Shown one piece after another: positions 49,161-59,200 of a stretch of 64,000 nucleotides of DNA; position 1 is the stretch's first letter; every line of letters starts with the position of its first letter. The stretch lies in contig CM048845.1 of the NCBI GenBank assembly GCA_026545225.1, forward strand, positions 79,536,533 to 79,600,532. Reading direction: 5' to 3'. The notes beneath the pieces are model-generated. The model was not told the DNA's origin. It made no database searches and saw nothing but the letters and a program-made list of their open reading frames with translations. A program made the position numbers and the translations under genes. The DNA is from Cornus controversa (lineage: Eukaryota > Streptophyta > Magnoliopsida > Cornales > Cornaceae).

Positions 49161-49482
49161 GGATTAATCCGCCATTATATATATGTAGCCCACGCTATAA
49201 ACCTTTCACTTCAGAGAATAATTGAGAGAAGTCCCTCCAACTGCTACGGAAAGGAAATTGGCAGAAACTCACCCAACAACTGTAAGTTAAGTTTTTTTTT
49301 TTTCCCTGCCGCCCTCTTCTTCTTCAACTTTTTTTTTTTTTTCACGTGCTAACTATTTTTTTGCAGAAACTTGAAAACCAACTGACTAAGGGAAGAGACT
49401 CCAGCCACATAGGTATTTATTTATTAAAAAAATTTCTCTTGTAGTATGCCTCAGTAACATAAACTTGCAGAATAAAAGTGAT

Positions 49483-50200
49483 TTTGAAGACTCCAACTGT
49501 GTGTACAATTGCGCTCTTGTGCACCAGTTTGGAAGGTGTGGTTTGGAAGACTCCGACTGTGTGTACAATTGCGCTCTTGTGCACCAGTCCGGAAGGCGTG
49601 GTTTAGAAGACTCCGACTGTGTGTACAATTGCGCTCTTGTGCACCAGTTTGGAAGGCGTGGTCTGGAAGACTCCGACTGCGTGTACAATTGCGCTCTTGT
49701 GCACCAGTCCGGAAGGCGTGGTTTAGAAGACTCCGACTATGTGTACAATTGCGCTCTTGTGCACCAGTCCGAAAGGCGTGGTTTAGAAGACTCCGACTGT
49801 GTGTACAATTGCGCTCTTGTGCACCAGTTTGGAAGGTGTGGTTTTGAAGACTCCGACTGTGTGTACAATTGCGCTCTTGTGCACCAGTTCGGAAGGCGTG
49901 GTTTGGAAGACTCCGATTGTGTGTACAATTGCGCTCTTGTGCACCAGTCTGGAAGGCGTGGTTTGGAAGACTCCGACTGTGTGTACAATTGCGCTCTTGT
50001 GCACCAGTCTGGAAGGCGTGGTTTGGAAGACTCCGACTGTGTGTACAATTGCGCTCTTGTGCACCAGTCTGGAAGGCGTGGTTTAGAAGACTCCGACTGT
50101 GTGTACAATTGCGCTCTTGTGCACCAGTCTGGAAGGCGTGTTTAAGAAGACTCCGACTGTGTGTACAATTGCGTTCTTGTGCACCAGTCTGGAAGGCGTG
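49483..50200. repeat. Exact 60-bp tandem array (about 12 units) in the TR-GAG element
   Basis: The unit begins GTGTACAATTGCGCTCTTGT, continues with GCACCAGT(C/T)(T/C)GGAAGGCGTGG and ends GAAGACTCCGACTGT. Every unit from 49501 is exactly 60 bp with only a few substitutions. Because 60 is a multiple of three, several frames on both strands stay open (for example repeated CVYNCALVHQ), but the substitutions look unconstrained by any frame and there is no gene signature. I treat it as a non-coding satellite-like block. Confidence 0.95.
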
Positions 50201-50207
50201 AATTTTT

Positions 50208-50480
50208 TTTTTTTTTCCAGACAGTTTATACTCGTGTCAGTGAGTAAATTTTTGTTTTTGTTTTTTGCAGACAGTTTATACTCGTGTCAGGGAGTAAATT
50301 TTTTTTTTTTTTTTCTGACAGTTTATACTCTTGTCAGGGAGTAAATTTTTGTTTTTTTTTTTGCAGACAGTTTATACTCGTGTCAGTGAGTAAATTTTTT
50401 TATTTTTTGCAGACAGTTTATACTCGTGTTAGGGAGTAAATTTTTTTTTTTTTGCAAACAGTTTATACTCGTGTCTGGGA
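50208..50480. repeat. Tandem repeat of about 55 bp x 5-6 with CAGACAGTTTATACTCGTGT
   Basis: Units consist of GCAGACAGTTTATACTCGTG, TCAGGGAGTAAA and a long T-run. A similar CAGTTTATACTTGTG occurs once more at about 50625. Confidence 0.9.
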
Positions 50481-50696
50481 GTGATTTTTTTTTTTTTTTG
50501 ATGACTGAACTCGGAACAAACCTCCAAGCTGCCTACGTACCCTTAACAGGAATCAAGTCATTTACGTAGTTCAGATTAACAAACTCAAAATTTTATTTAT
50601 TATTTTTTTTTTTTGGGCCGTACACAGTTTATACTTGTGCGGGCCAGGAGTGTAGCGCAGTTTAGGCTCATGCAATCAGGAGCACTCCATCTTTGA

Positions 50697-53096
50697 CTAT
50701 TCTTCAACTCTACAAGATTCATAAGACAGTCCAAACTTGCATTGAAAAGTGTGAACCAACTCGGCGTCAATTTGAAAAATTCTTTCTGGCTTTGTTTCTT
50801 CATTGTACTCTTCTTGCATTTGAGAAGAAACATCTCCTTTGAACTCGTCTCCCCACCCAGAAGATAGAGGTGTTTCATTTGTCATAGTCCATGTAGGCGG
50901 ATTGAACCTCACCCAGTATGCTTTCATTCCGCTGCGAGATTCGATCCAAACAGTATCTTCGGGCTTCGGTCCCCACACTTTCCCTTCCTCTAGTCTTTTG
51001 ATTTGTCGAGTCTCTCGTTCCATCTGGGATTGTAGATGATTTTGTTCTTGTTCCTCATTTTGCAGTTTTAGACTCTTACCTTGGTGCTTGTCGATGACAT
51101 GTTGGGAAGGAATTACTTGAGTTGTCATTTGTATATTTCCAGCAACTGATTCCTGTGAGATCTTTTTAGAACCATCCCCTTCAAGAGCATTCTTCTTTGG
51201 CCTCCAAGTAAGCACAATTTTTTGATCCTTTCCATTGGAAGTTGTTTGAGGAAAATTTGAAGAATTACCTTCATAATGCTTCTTTGATGCAAATCTTTGC
51301 AATTTGTCACTTTTGTTATGCCTTAATTTTTCTTGTTCCTTTTTTGAGACCTCTTTCTTATTTTGAGGTTTGAGAAAATGTGTAGGTCTTTTTAAAGGAC
51401 ATGCATGGACCTTGCTCCCTTGCCAAGAGTATTTCATATGAGATAGTTGAGAATGAACTTTGTATGGAAGGTTTGCCCCCTGTTTGTCCAGTCTTCTACC
51501 AAGGTTTTCTTGACTTAATGCACTATGTAACTGCGAACCTTCAGATGAAGTCACCGAAATATGATGTGTTTCTTGATACATTTCTTTAGATACGACGCTT
51601 GTGACATAAGACGTATCTATTTCATCGTCCGAGTTAATAAGTATTTTGTCTTCCTCTTTGGACTCAACCCCTACATCTTTAGGACAGTCATCAGATATAT
51701 TGGGAAAGGCAAAAACCTTTTCATCACTACTTGTTATGCTGAGCTCCATATCATGGGCACGAGTAACCAGTTCCTCAAATGTACGAGGCCTGATTCCTTG
51801 TAGAATGTAGAGTAACTCCCAGTGCATGCCTTGCATACACATTTCGACTGCTGAGACTTCAGAAAGACGATCTTTGCAATCAAGACTTAGCGCTCGCCAA
51901 CGGTTGATATAGTCGACCACAAGCTCGTCCTTCATTTGTTTAGTGTTAGTGAGTTCTAGCATGCTTACTATTCTACGAGTACTGTAGAAGCGGTTGAGAA
52001 ACTCTTGCTCTATTTGCTCCCAACAGTCAATACTCCCAGCTTTGAGGTCTGCGTACCAATCAAATGCATTCCCTTTGAGGGAACGGACAAATTGCTTGAC
52101 TAAGAGGTCCCCTTTGGTGCCAGCGTTATTGCATGTCTCCACAAAATGAGCGACGTGTTGCTTAGGGTTGCCCTTTCCATCGAATTGTTGAAACTTGGGA
52201 GGTTGATACCCAGCTGGCATCCTCATGTTGTCAATTCGTCTTGTGTAAGGCTTCGAATACATGAGCGAGCTTTGAGAAACACCGTCATACTGTGACCTGA
52301 TTGTGTTAGTGATCATGTCTTGAAGTTGTTGAACAGACAAGGAAGCGATAAAGGGAGCAAAACTGGGATGATTTGCCCTTTGTTCGGATGTGCTTGCATG
52401 ATAAGCCTTATTTGCTATGGCCCCCTGTGGTGCAAAATCGGGCGGGTGTGAGAGTTCTTGACTTGGCTCCTTAGATTTATGAGATTCCAATCTATTCATG
52501 AGGGAAGCAATTTGCAAGTCTTTTTCTTCAATGGTTTTGGTGAGCTTTTCAATAGCGCTAGCCATAGTCGCAAGTTGTTCCTCTACCGATGTTGTATCAG
52601 TCATCATAACTTGCATATTGGTTGATTGTGATTGTGTATGAGAATCTAAGTACCTTAGAGAAATCAACTCTTTCGGAGATCCAGGGGAAGAAACTGAGCG
52701 TGATCCCGTATTCAAATTAGAATCCGACATAGAGCGAGATGAGCGCGGTGACATGTCTTTTGGAAAAGAGCCTTCAGAAACTGGAGGAACTTTTTCAAGA
52801 CTCGTATTGTTGAAGTTCATTATCCTCAAGGACTTGAGAGTGATAAATGAATGACGAGCTTTTGCACTTGTAGGCTTGGTCGAGTTGACATCCGTCATGC
52901 TTTGTTTCTGTGCTAGAGAAGCAGGTGCCTTTGTTTTGCTACGAGTTGTTGGTCCAGTAGAGGTGCTGCTACCACTTGATGGAGCCATAACATTCTTAGT
53001 GTCCTTCTTAACGAGAGAATTGTTGATTGTTGTAGCGGCAACATTCTTTACAACATTATTTAAGCCTTGATCGAGTTGAACCTTCTTGGGGGTCAT
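50697..53096 (-). CDS. gag: TR-GAG gag protein
   Basis: One uninterrupted frame of 799 residues from ATG 53096. The N-terminal third is Ser/Thr/Lys-rich and low in complexity. It is followed by an acidic coiled segment (IEKLTKTIEEKDLQIASLMN) at about 185-210. The retrotransposon gag (capsid-like) domain spans about 300-430, with YQPPKFQQFDGKGNPKQHVA, GNAFDWYADL, IEQEFLNRFYSTRR and VVDYINRWRAL. The C-terminal part is charged, and I see no CCHC zinc knuckle. The product would form the virus-like particle in which element RNA is packaged. The frame is intact, which fits the near-identical LTRs. No pol follows. Confidence 0.9.
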   Translation of the reverse strand: MTPKKVQLDQGLNNVVKNVAATTINNSLVKKDTKNVMAPSSGSSTSTGPTTRSKTKAPASLAQKQSMTDVNSTKPTSAKARHSFITLKSLRIMNFNNTSLEKVPPVSEGSFPKDMSPRSSRSMSDSNLNTGSRSVSSPGSPKELISLRYLDSHTQSQSTNMQVMMTDTTSVEEQLATMASAIEKLTKTIEEKDLQIASLMNRLESHKSKEPSQELSHPPDFAPQGAIANKAYHASTSEQRANHPSFAPFIASLSVQQLQDMITNTIRSQYDGVSQSSLMYSKPYTRRIDNMRMPAGYQPPKFQQFDGKGNPKQHVAHFVETCNNAGTKGDLLVKQFVRSLKGNAFDWYADLKAGSIDCWEQIEQEFLNRFYSTRRIVSMLELTNTKQMKDELVVDYINRWRALSLDCKDRLSEVSAVEMCMQGMHWELLYILQGIRPRTFEELVTRAHDMELSITSSDEKVFAFPNISDDCPKDVGVESKEEDKILINSDDEIDTSYVTSVVSKEMYQETHHISVTSSEGSQLHSALSQENLGRRLDKQGANLPYKVHSQLSHMKYSWQGSKVHACPLKRPTHFLKPQNKKEVSKKEQEKLRHNKSDKLQRFASKKHYEGNSSNFPQTTSNGKDQKIVLTWRPKKNALEGDGSKKISQESVAGNIQMTTQVIPSQHVIDKHQGKSLKLQNEEQEQNHLQSQMERETRQIKRLEEGKVWGPKPEDTVWIESRSGMKAYWVRFNPPTWTMTNETPLSSGWGDEFKGDVSSQMQEEYNEETKPERIFQIDAELVHTFQCKFGLSYESCRVEE

Positions 53097-53159
53097 CGAT
53101 GCAAGTAAGAAAAATATTTGATGAATTGATTAAGGAAATAGAGATGAGAGGCAAAGAGG

Positions 53160-53182
53160 TCCCACCGAGCGTGCCAGAAATT
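53160..53182 (-). promoter_or_regulatory. Primer-binding region of the TR-GAG element
   Basis: On the - strand, directly after the 5' LTR end GTGTGTACA, comes AATTTCTGGCACGCTCGGTG with GGGACC. This is the expected position for the tRNA-complementary site. I do not name the tRNA. Confidence 0.6.
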
Positions 53183-54195
53183 TGTACACACAAATTTCGT
53201 GTCCGAAAACCTAGGAACGAAATTGAGTAACAAACAATTAATTTTATTAATTTCAGAAAAAGGGGTACAATTCTCTGTGGTCGATTCTTTTATAACAAAG
53301 AATCTTCCTCTGATTCAATCTCCTTGATGTTTGGTGCAAGGGCTTCAAAAGCTTGTTCTTGAACCGGTAGTGATGAGCTTTCTTCAAATCTTCAAGATTG
53401 AGGAAAGGCTTGACTGGATTTTCGATCGAGTGTCGATAGAGCTTGATCTCGAACAGTGGATTGAAGGTCTTCGAAGAAGAACGACACTTGTGTGGCGTGT
53501 TTGATGTTCTTCGTCTTCAGATTCTTCGCGGGTTAAAGGTCTTTGAAATAGAACGGCACTTGTGTGGCGTGCTTGTTGTTCTTCTTCTTCAGATTCTTCA
53601 AGGATTTAAAGTCTTTGAAGTAGAACGGCACTTGTGTGGCGTGCTTGATGTTCTTCGTCTTCAGATTCTTCGAGGATTTAAAGTCTTTGAAGTAGAACGG
53701 CACTTGTGTGGCGTGCTTGATGTTCTTCGTCTTCAGATTCTTCGAGGACTTAAGATCTTTGAAGTAAAACGACACTTGTGTGGCGTGCTTGATGTTCTTC
53801 GTCTTCAGAACTTCGAGTCTTCGTTGAGGCAGAGGTTTGGCAGAGCTTTTGTGTTTTCTTGAACTCTTTGTGTCTGTCCTCCTCTCCTTCTGTCTGCCTC
53901 CTTGAATGTGTAGAGTGACCTTATATTTATAGGCAAAAGGGGTGGAGGTTTATTTTGGTAACTCCCCATTAATTGTGCCAACTTCCATAAAAAGAGATTT
54001 TGCCTCCTTTTATATGTAAATAAATTAAATTTAAATTTGAATTATCACACATGTTTTTTAAAGGCCTGAACCTTCACGATTTTGACACGTGTCTGTTGCT
54101 GGGACCCACAATCGTAGACTTAAATTGATCAAAATTGTTTGACTTATTGACCAATTGGACGGTGATTAAACCATCATAAAATTTATGTGTCTACA
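53183..54195 (-). repeat. TR-GAG 5' LTR
   Basis: 1013 bp, nearly identical to the other LTR. In element orientation it runs from TGTAGACAC at 54195 to TGTGTACA at 53183. It carries the same 72-bp array (53470-53815). One retained difference is the GGTTAAAGG (here) versus GGTTGAAGG change. Confidence 0.95.
53919..53931 (-). promoter_or_regulatory. TATA box candidate in the TR-GAG 5' LTR
   Basis: On the - strand CCTATAAATATAAGGTCAC reads as a good plant TATA box inside the 5' LTR, upstream of gag. The same sequence is present in the 3' LTR at 48573-48585. Confidence 0.6.
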
Positions 54196-54200
54196 ATGGG

Positions 54201-54635
54201 AACTAACCATCTCCATAATCTTCACCAAACACCCACACTGAAGCTCCACCATACTTTCTCCGAACCAAAATCCGGTTCACCATATCAAACCCAATTCACG
54301 TCTCTGTCCATCACTCGTCGTTATGCCAAAATATTCTGTAGTCGACGTCGTTGTAGTTGAAGAGTCTTTTGGAAGCACTGCCATGAACAAACGACCATCC
54401 GAGTCTTTATCATTGGTTGAACCTTGGAGTGTTTTGTTGTCTCTCAGTCTTTGTTGGGTTTCCGCCAGAAATGTCACCAACGACCGAAATTATCACTGGA
54501 TTAGTTCTGTACAAATTTTACAATTAAATAATTTACATATTTTTAAAATTTTAAAACTTGAAAATGAATTTTTTATTTTATTACACATTTAATAAATATA
54601 TATTGAGATAAATTATATTTACTTCTCTTGTAGAT
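54201..54635. other. Flank of the TR-GAG insertion, possible gene fragment
   Basis: The target duplication contains an ATG (GCTGCC then ATGGG). After the insertion the + strand is open for about 55 codons (MGTNHLHNLHQTPTLK at its start) before a stop at about 54360. Other frames overlap. No family recognised. Confidence 0.3.
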
Positions 54636-54643
54636 TGATTAAA

Positions 54644-55148
54644 GGGTTAATTTAATTTTTGACCATTTTTGGTGGCGTAATTACAAATATGTCAAGTTTT
54701 AAATAGTATTGGCTCAAAAAGCAACTTATACACGTATTTGACACTTTTCACTGTTCCTCGATATAGAGCACCAAATTATCCATCTGTAGTAATATTTTGT
54801 GCAGTAAAATTATAACATCATGCAGTTAAAGTATTACATAAATATAGTAAAATTATTATATTGTGCACTAAAAGTTTTAGTAAACTACACTGTTTAATTT
54901 TTTGTGCAGTAAAATTATAATATTATGCAATTAAAGTATTACATAAATGCAGTAAAACTATTACATTGTGCAGTAAAAGTTTTAGTAAACTGATATGTAA
55001 AGGGTTTTAAGAGCAATTTAGATTTAAATAGTATAAATTATCGTATTTGTAATTACTCTTTGAAAAGTTATTTTTTGACTATATACTATTTGAAAGTTGG
55101 TGTATTTGTAATTAGGATCCCAAAAGTTGTCATAAATTAAATTAACCC
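54644..55148. mobile_element. Small TIR element with 8-bp target duplication
   Basis: The ends are GGGTTAATTTAATTTTTGAC and, on the other strand, GGGTTAATTTAATTTATGAC. The flanks are TGATTAAA at 54636-54643 and 55149-55156. The interior has a tandem duplication of about 105 bp (near 54797-54892 and 54901-54993; TGCAGTAAAATTATAA, AAAGTATTACATAAAT). It is non-coding, and the type could be MULE- or hAT-derived. Confidence 0.8.
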
Positions 55149-55297
55149 TGATTAAATAACATAAACCTCTCTACTAGTTTGAATAATGTCACTTTTCTCC
55201 GGATCCTCTCTCGTGTTATTGTCAGTTAACAGCTCAATTGAAATTACTCTTTCTGTCTTTGTTATTTTAATCCATTTTTATAATTCATGGCACACTT

Positions 55298-55720
55298 AGG
55301 GCTGCAAATGAGCCGAGCCGAGCTTGAGCCTGCTCGGGCTCGGGCTCGGACTCGTTTGTTTGTGAGCTCGCTCGGGCTCGTGATGAGCTCGAAAAGCTGA
55401 ACTCGGGCTCGTTATTATTTTGAGAAGCTCGGACTCGGCTCATTTAATAAAAAAAATCGTTCGAACTCGTGTTCAAGATCATTTTAGCTTGTTCATAATG
55501 TAAACGAGTCTACACAAATTTATGTTCATGAACATGTTTACGAGTTTACGAACTCTAAATAAGCTTTGTTCATGAATATAAATGAATTTATATTCACGAA
55601 CCTACACGGGCCAAGTCGAATATTGTTCGAACTCGACTCGTTTAATAAACGTGCTTGACTCGTTTGCTTAACCAACGAGCCTTAATGACCCCGAGTCAAG
55701 CTGCTCATTGAAATGTTTAG
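55298..55720. mobile_element. Fragment of a hAT-like non-autonomous element
   Basis: It starts TTAGGGCTGCAAATGAGCCG and has dense GAGCTCG, GGCTCGG and ACTCGTTT motifs, typical of a hAT subterminal region. The right end is not recognisable, so it is probably truncated. Confidence 0.5.
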
Positions 55721-55932
55721 AATATGTAAAGGTAATGTTATTTCTACTGTTCAAAGTAGAAAATGTGGAGAGAGAGTGAGAGTGATTTAGGGAGTTAGGG
55801 TTCCTTCAGCACTTCGTCTTTTTCATCATTTTGCGTTCACTGAGAGTGAGTGATTTAGGGTTTCTTCGTCTTCTTCATCATTTCTTTTTCACAGTGTGTT
55901 TCTTCTTTTTTGCTTTTTGCACACAGAGAGTG

Positions 55933-56158
55933 TCTTAGGCTCTGTAAATATTAGAATTAGTTAAGAATTAGTTAGTAGTTAGTTAGCTGTATCTTAGTTA
56001 TTATTGGTCCAGCTGTAACTTAGCTGACATTTTCTCATTTGTAACTATTGCTGTGAGAGTTACTGTATTGATATAAAAAGGATGATTTTCCCTTGTAAGA
56101 AACAGAGAGATATGAATATAGAAACAGAGAGTTTTTCTTCCTGCTGTTGAGTGTATTA
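55933..56158 (+). repeat. Copia 5' LTR
   Basis: It begins TCTTAGGCTCTG and ends GTGTATTA just before the primer-binding site, so its termini are TC...TA rather than TG...CA. The 3' copy has the same first and last bases. Confidence 0.85.
56072..56081 (+). promoter_or_regulatory. TATA box candidate in the Copia 5' LTR
   Basis: GATATAAAAAGGATG sits in the second half of the LTR, and is conserved in the 3' LTR. Confidence 0.6.
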
Positions 56159-56170
56159 TGGTATCAGAGC
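56159..56170 (+). promoter_or_regulatory. Copia primer-binding site
   Basis: TGGTATCAGAGC is the 12-base complement to initiator tRNA-Met used by most plant Copia elements, directly after the 5' LTR. Confidence 0.9.
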
Positions 56171-56259
56171 AAAATTGGTTCTTTTTCTTCTTTGATTTGT
56201 TTGATTGATTCTTCTCTCAAAATCGTGAACTGTAGATTTGTTCTTCTTTTCCAATTTTC

Positions 56260-59200
56260 ATGGAAACTCCAAATTCAGGAGAATCAAATACCTCTAAGTC
56301 TGGCAAGTCTGCCATTGATGAACCTTTAAGTCCTTATTTTCTTCATCATTCTGATGGTCCAGGTCTCGTTTGGTATCACAACCTCTAACAGGAGATAACT
56401 ATGCCTCTTGGAGCCGTGCGATGTTGATCGCTTTATCAGTAAAGAATAAACTTGGATTCATTGATGGATCAATCGAGAAACCTGAAGGTAATGATCTTAA
56501 TCTTCTCAATTCATGGATTAGGAACAATAATGTTGTTATCTCTTGGATTCTGAACTCTGTTTCTAAAGAGATTTCTGCTAGCATAATTTTCTCTGATTCT
56601 TCTTATGAGATTTGGCTTGATCTCAAGGATCGATTCCAACAAAGGAATGGACCTAGAATTTTTCAGTTACGTCATGAATTGATGAACCTTGTTCAAGATC
56701 ATAGCTCTGTTATTGTCTATTTCACTAAATTGAAGTCTATTTGGGAAGAGTTAAGCAATTATAGACCTGTTTGCACTTGTGAAAAATGTTCTTGTGGTGG
56801 TGTTAAAGAGCTTTATTCTCATTATCAATGGAATATATCATATTTTTTCTTATAGGGCTACATGATTCTTTTGCTCAAGTTCGTGGTTAGCTTCTTCTTA
56901 TGGATCCTTTACCACCTATAAATAAGGTGTTTGCTTTAATTTCTCAAGAAGAACATCAAAGGAAAGTTGGAGTTCATGTCAGTTCTAGCTATGATTCAGC
57001 TGGCACCATGGCCTTTGTTGTCAAGAACAACTACTCTAAGAAATCTGGAGATAGTACTGGTTCTTACAGATCTACAGGTTATAGAAACAATTCTGGAAGT
57101 TACAGGAATAACTCTGGAAATCACAATACTGGGGGTTATAAGGGGCAGAGAAAAGAAAGACCTTATTGTACTCACTGCAATTTTCATGGTCATACTATTA
57201 AGAAGTGCTACAAAATACATGGCTACCCTCCTGATTTTACACCAAGGCAAAGAGATAATAAGTCCTATCCTAACAATCACAACATTGTTAATCAAGTCTC
57301 AAACCAGTCTTATTATAATTCAGATAACAAGTCTAATCAAGAAGGTACTGTTGGGAACTTTGTTCAGAATCTTGATACCAGTCAATACCAGCAGCTTATG
57401 TCAATGCTTTCTAGCCATTTATCCAATCCTGTCAAGCCTACTAACGACCAAAATGATTTTCCAACTACTTCATATACCACAAGTATATGTTTTTCAGTTT
57501 CCTTGAATCCTATATTTTCTTCCTTTCAATTTTGGATAGTTGATTCAGGTGCCACTAGACACATATGTTCTAATGGAGCAGCTTTTATCTCTATGAGATC
57601 TATACAGAATTCTAATGTTACCTTGCCAAATCATACTTGAATTCCTGTCCATTTCAGTGGTGATATTAGGCTGAGTTCTATGCTAGTCCTTAAAGATGTT
57701 TTATTTGTTCTCCAGTTCAAGTTTAACTTGCTGTCAGTTAGTGCTCTCACTAATGGTTCTCAACTTACAGTTACTTTCTTTCCTGATTGCTTGATCATTC
57801 AGGATCTCAACAGTAAGAAGATGATTGGCAAGGGTGAAAAGTTTGAAGATCTTTATGTTCTAGAGGTTTCTAGTTTGAATTCTATTTCTACAGTCTTTGT
57901 TAATCAAGTTTCAGCTCAGAGTTGGCACAATAGACTTGGAAATTTGTCTTTCAAAAGGCTGGATGTTTTGAAAAATCAACTACATTGTGACACTTCAAGG
58001 TTTAATAAAGCTGCTCCTTGTTACATTTGCCCTTTAGCTAAACAAAGAAGATTACCTTTTGAATCACATAATCATATGTCTCAATCTCTATTTGATTTAA
58101 TTCACTGTGACATTTGGGGACCTTATCATGTTTTTTGTGTTGGGCATAAATTCTTTCTCACTTTGGTTGATGATTGCAGCCGATTTACTTAAATTTTCTT
58201 GCTCAAACAGAAATCTGATGTTCATGTTATCATTCCCAAGTTTTTTAACATGGTAGCTACTCAGTTTAATGCTAAAATCAAAGTCTTTCAATCTGACAAT
58301 GCTCCTGAGTTGGCCTTCACTGATTTCTTTAATTCTAAAGGGGTTCTGCATCAATTTTCTTATGTAGAAAGGCCACAACAAAACTCAGTTGCTGAAAGAA
58401 AACATCAACATTTACTTAATGTTGCTCGAGCCTTGTATTTTCAATCCAGGGTCCCTATTCAATTTTGGGGTGAATGTGTTTTAACTGCTACTTTTCTCAT
58501 CAATAGGACACCTTCTCTTTTACTTAAACACAGAACACCACATGAAGCCTTATACATGACTACTGTAGATTATGAATCTTTTAGGGTCTTTGGTTGTTTA
58601 GCATTTGCTTCTACTCTCTCTTCTCATAGAACCAAGTTTCAACCTAGGTCCAGAGTATGTGTTTTTCTTGGTTACCCTCCTGGCATGAAAGGTTACAGGT
58701 TATATGATGTTCAAACTAAACAGATTTTTATATCCAGAGATGTTATTTTTCATGAAGAAATTTTTTCTTGTCACACAGTGACTACCTCAGACACCATAAC
58801 TGATCCATTTCCAGATCTTGTGTTACCCATGCCATCTCTTAAAGTTCACTATATTCCTCAGTCACTAACATCTGCTCAACCCAATGTACAAGAATTTACT
58901 GTTGATAATATTCTTAAGAATTCTCCTGATGAAGTTCATGTTATTCCGTCTCAAATTCCACCCCAAAAACCAACTTCTGATGCAGTCTCAGCCAGGAAAT
59001 CTTCCAGATTCACTAAGCCACCTTCTTATCTCAGGGATTTTCATTGCAACCTGATATCTCATAAGGACTTACCTCTTTGTGATATTTCTTATCCTTTGTC
59101 TAAGTATCTTTCTTATAATTCTTTATCCTCTTCTCACAAAACTTTTGTCATGTCAGTTTCTTCTCAATATGAGCCTCAATTTTATCATCAGGCTGTTAAG

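Larger units (their letters stand above)
47837..54195 (-). mobile_element. TR-GAG-type LTR retrotransposon, 5-bp target duplication
   Basis: The 6359-bp insertion is flanked by ATGGG on both sides (47832-47836 and 54196-54200). Two LTRs of exactly 1013 bp (47837-48849 and 53183-54195) differ at only about ten positions by eye. On the - strand the order is 5' LTR, primer-binding region, gag (53096-50697), a long non-coding segment with three tandem arrays, polypurine tract, 3' LTR. No protease, integrase, reverse transcriptase or RNase H is present. It is therefore non-autonomous and must be mobilised by a partner element. The small LTR divergence points to a recent insertion. Confidence 0.93.

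Noticed and set aside
49465..50145. A 226-codon open frame repeating CVYNCALVHQ
   Set aside because: It is produced by the 60-bp array, whose length keeps several frames open on both strands. There is no gene signature and no start context.
48123..50480. Regular repeats that could suggest a CRISPR array
   Set aside because: Units are contiguous without unique spacers and lie in a plant LTR element.
56967..57506. Second open frame overlapping Copia gag
   Set aside because: It overlaps the frame with the zinc knuckle and protease motif and has no domain of its own.
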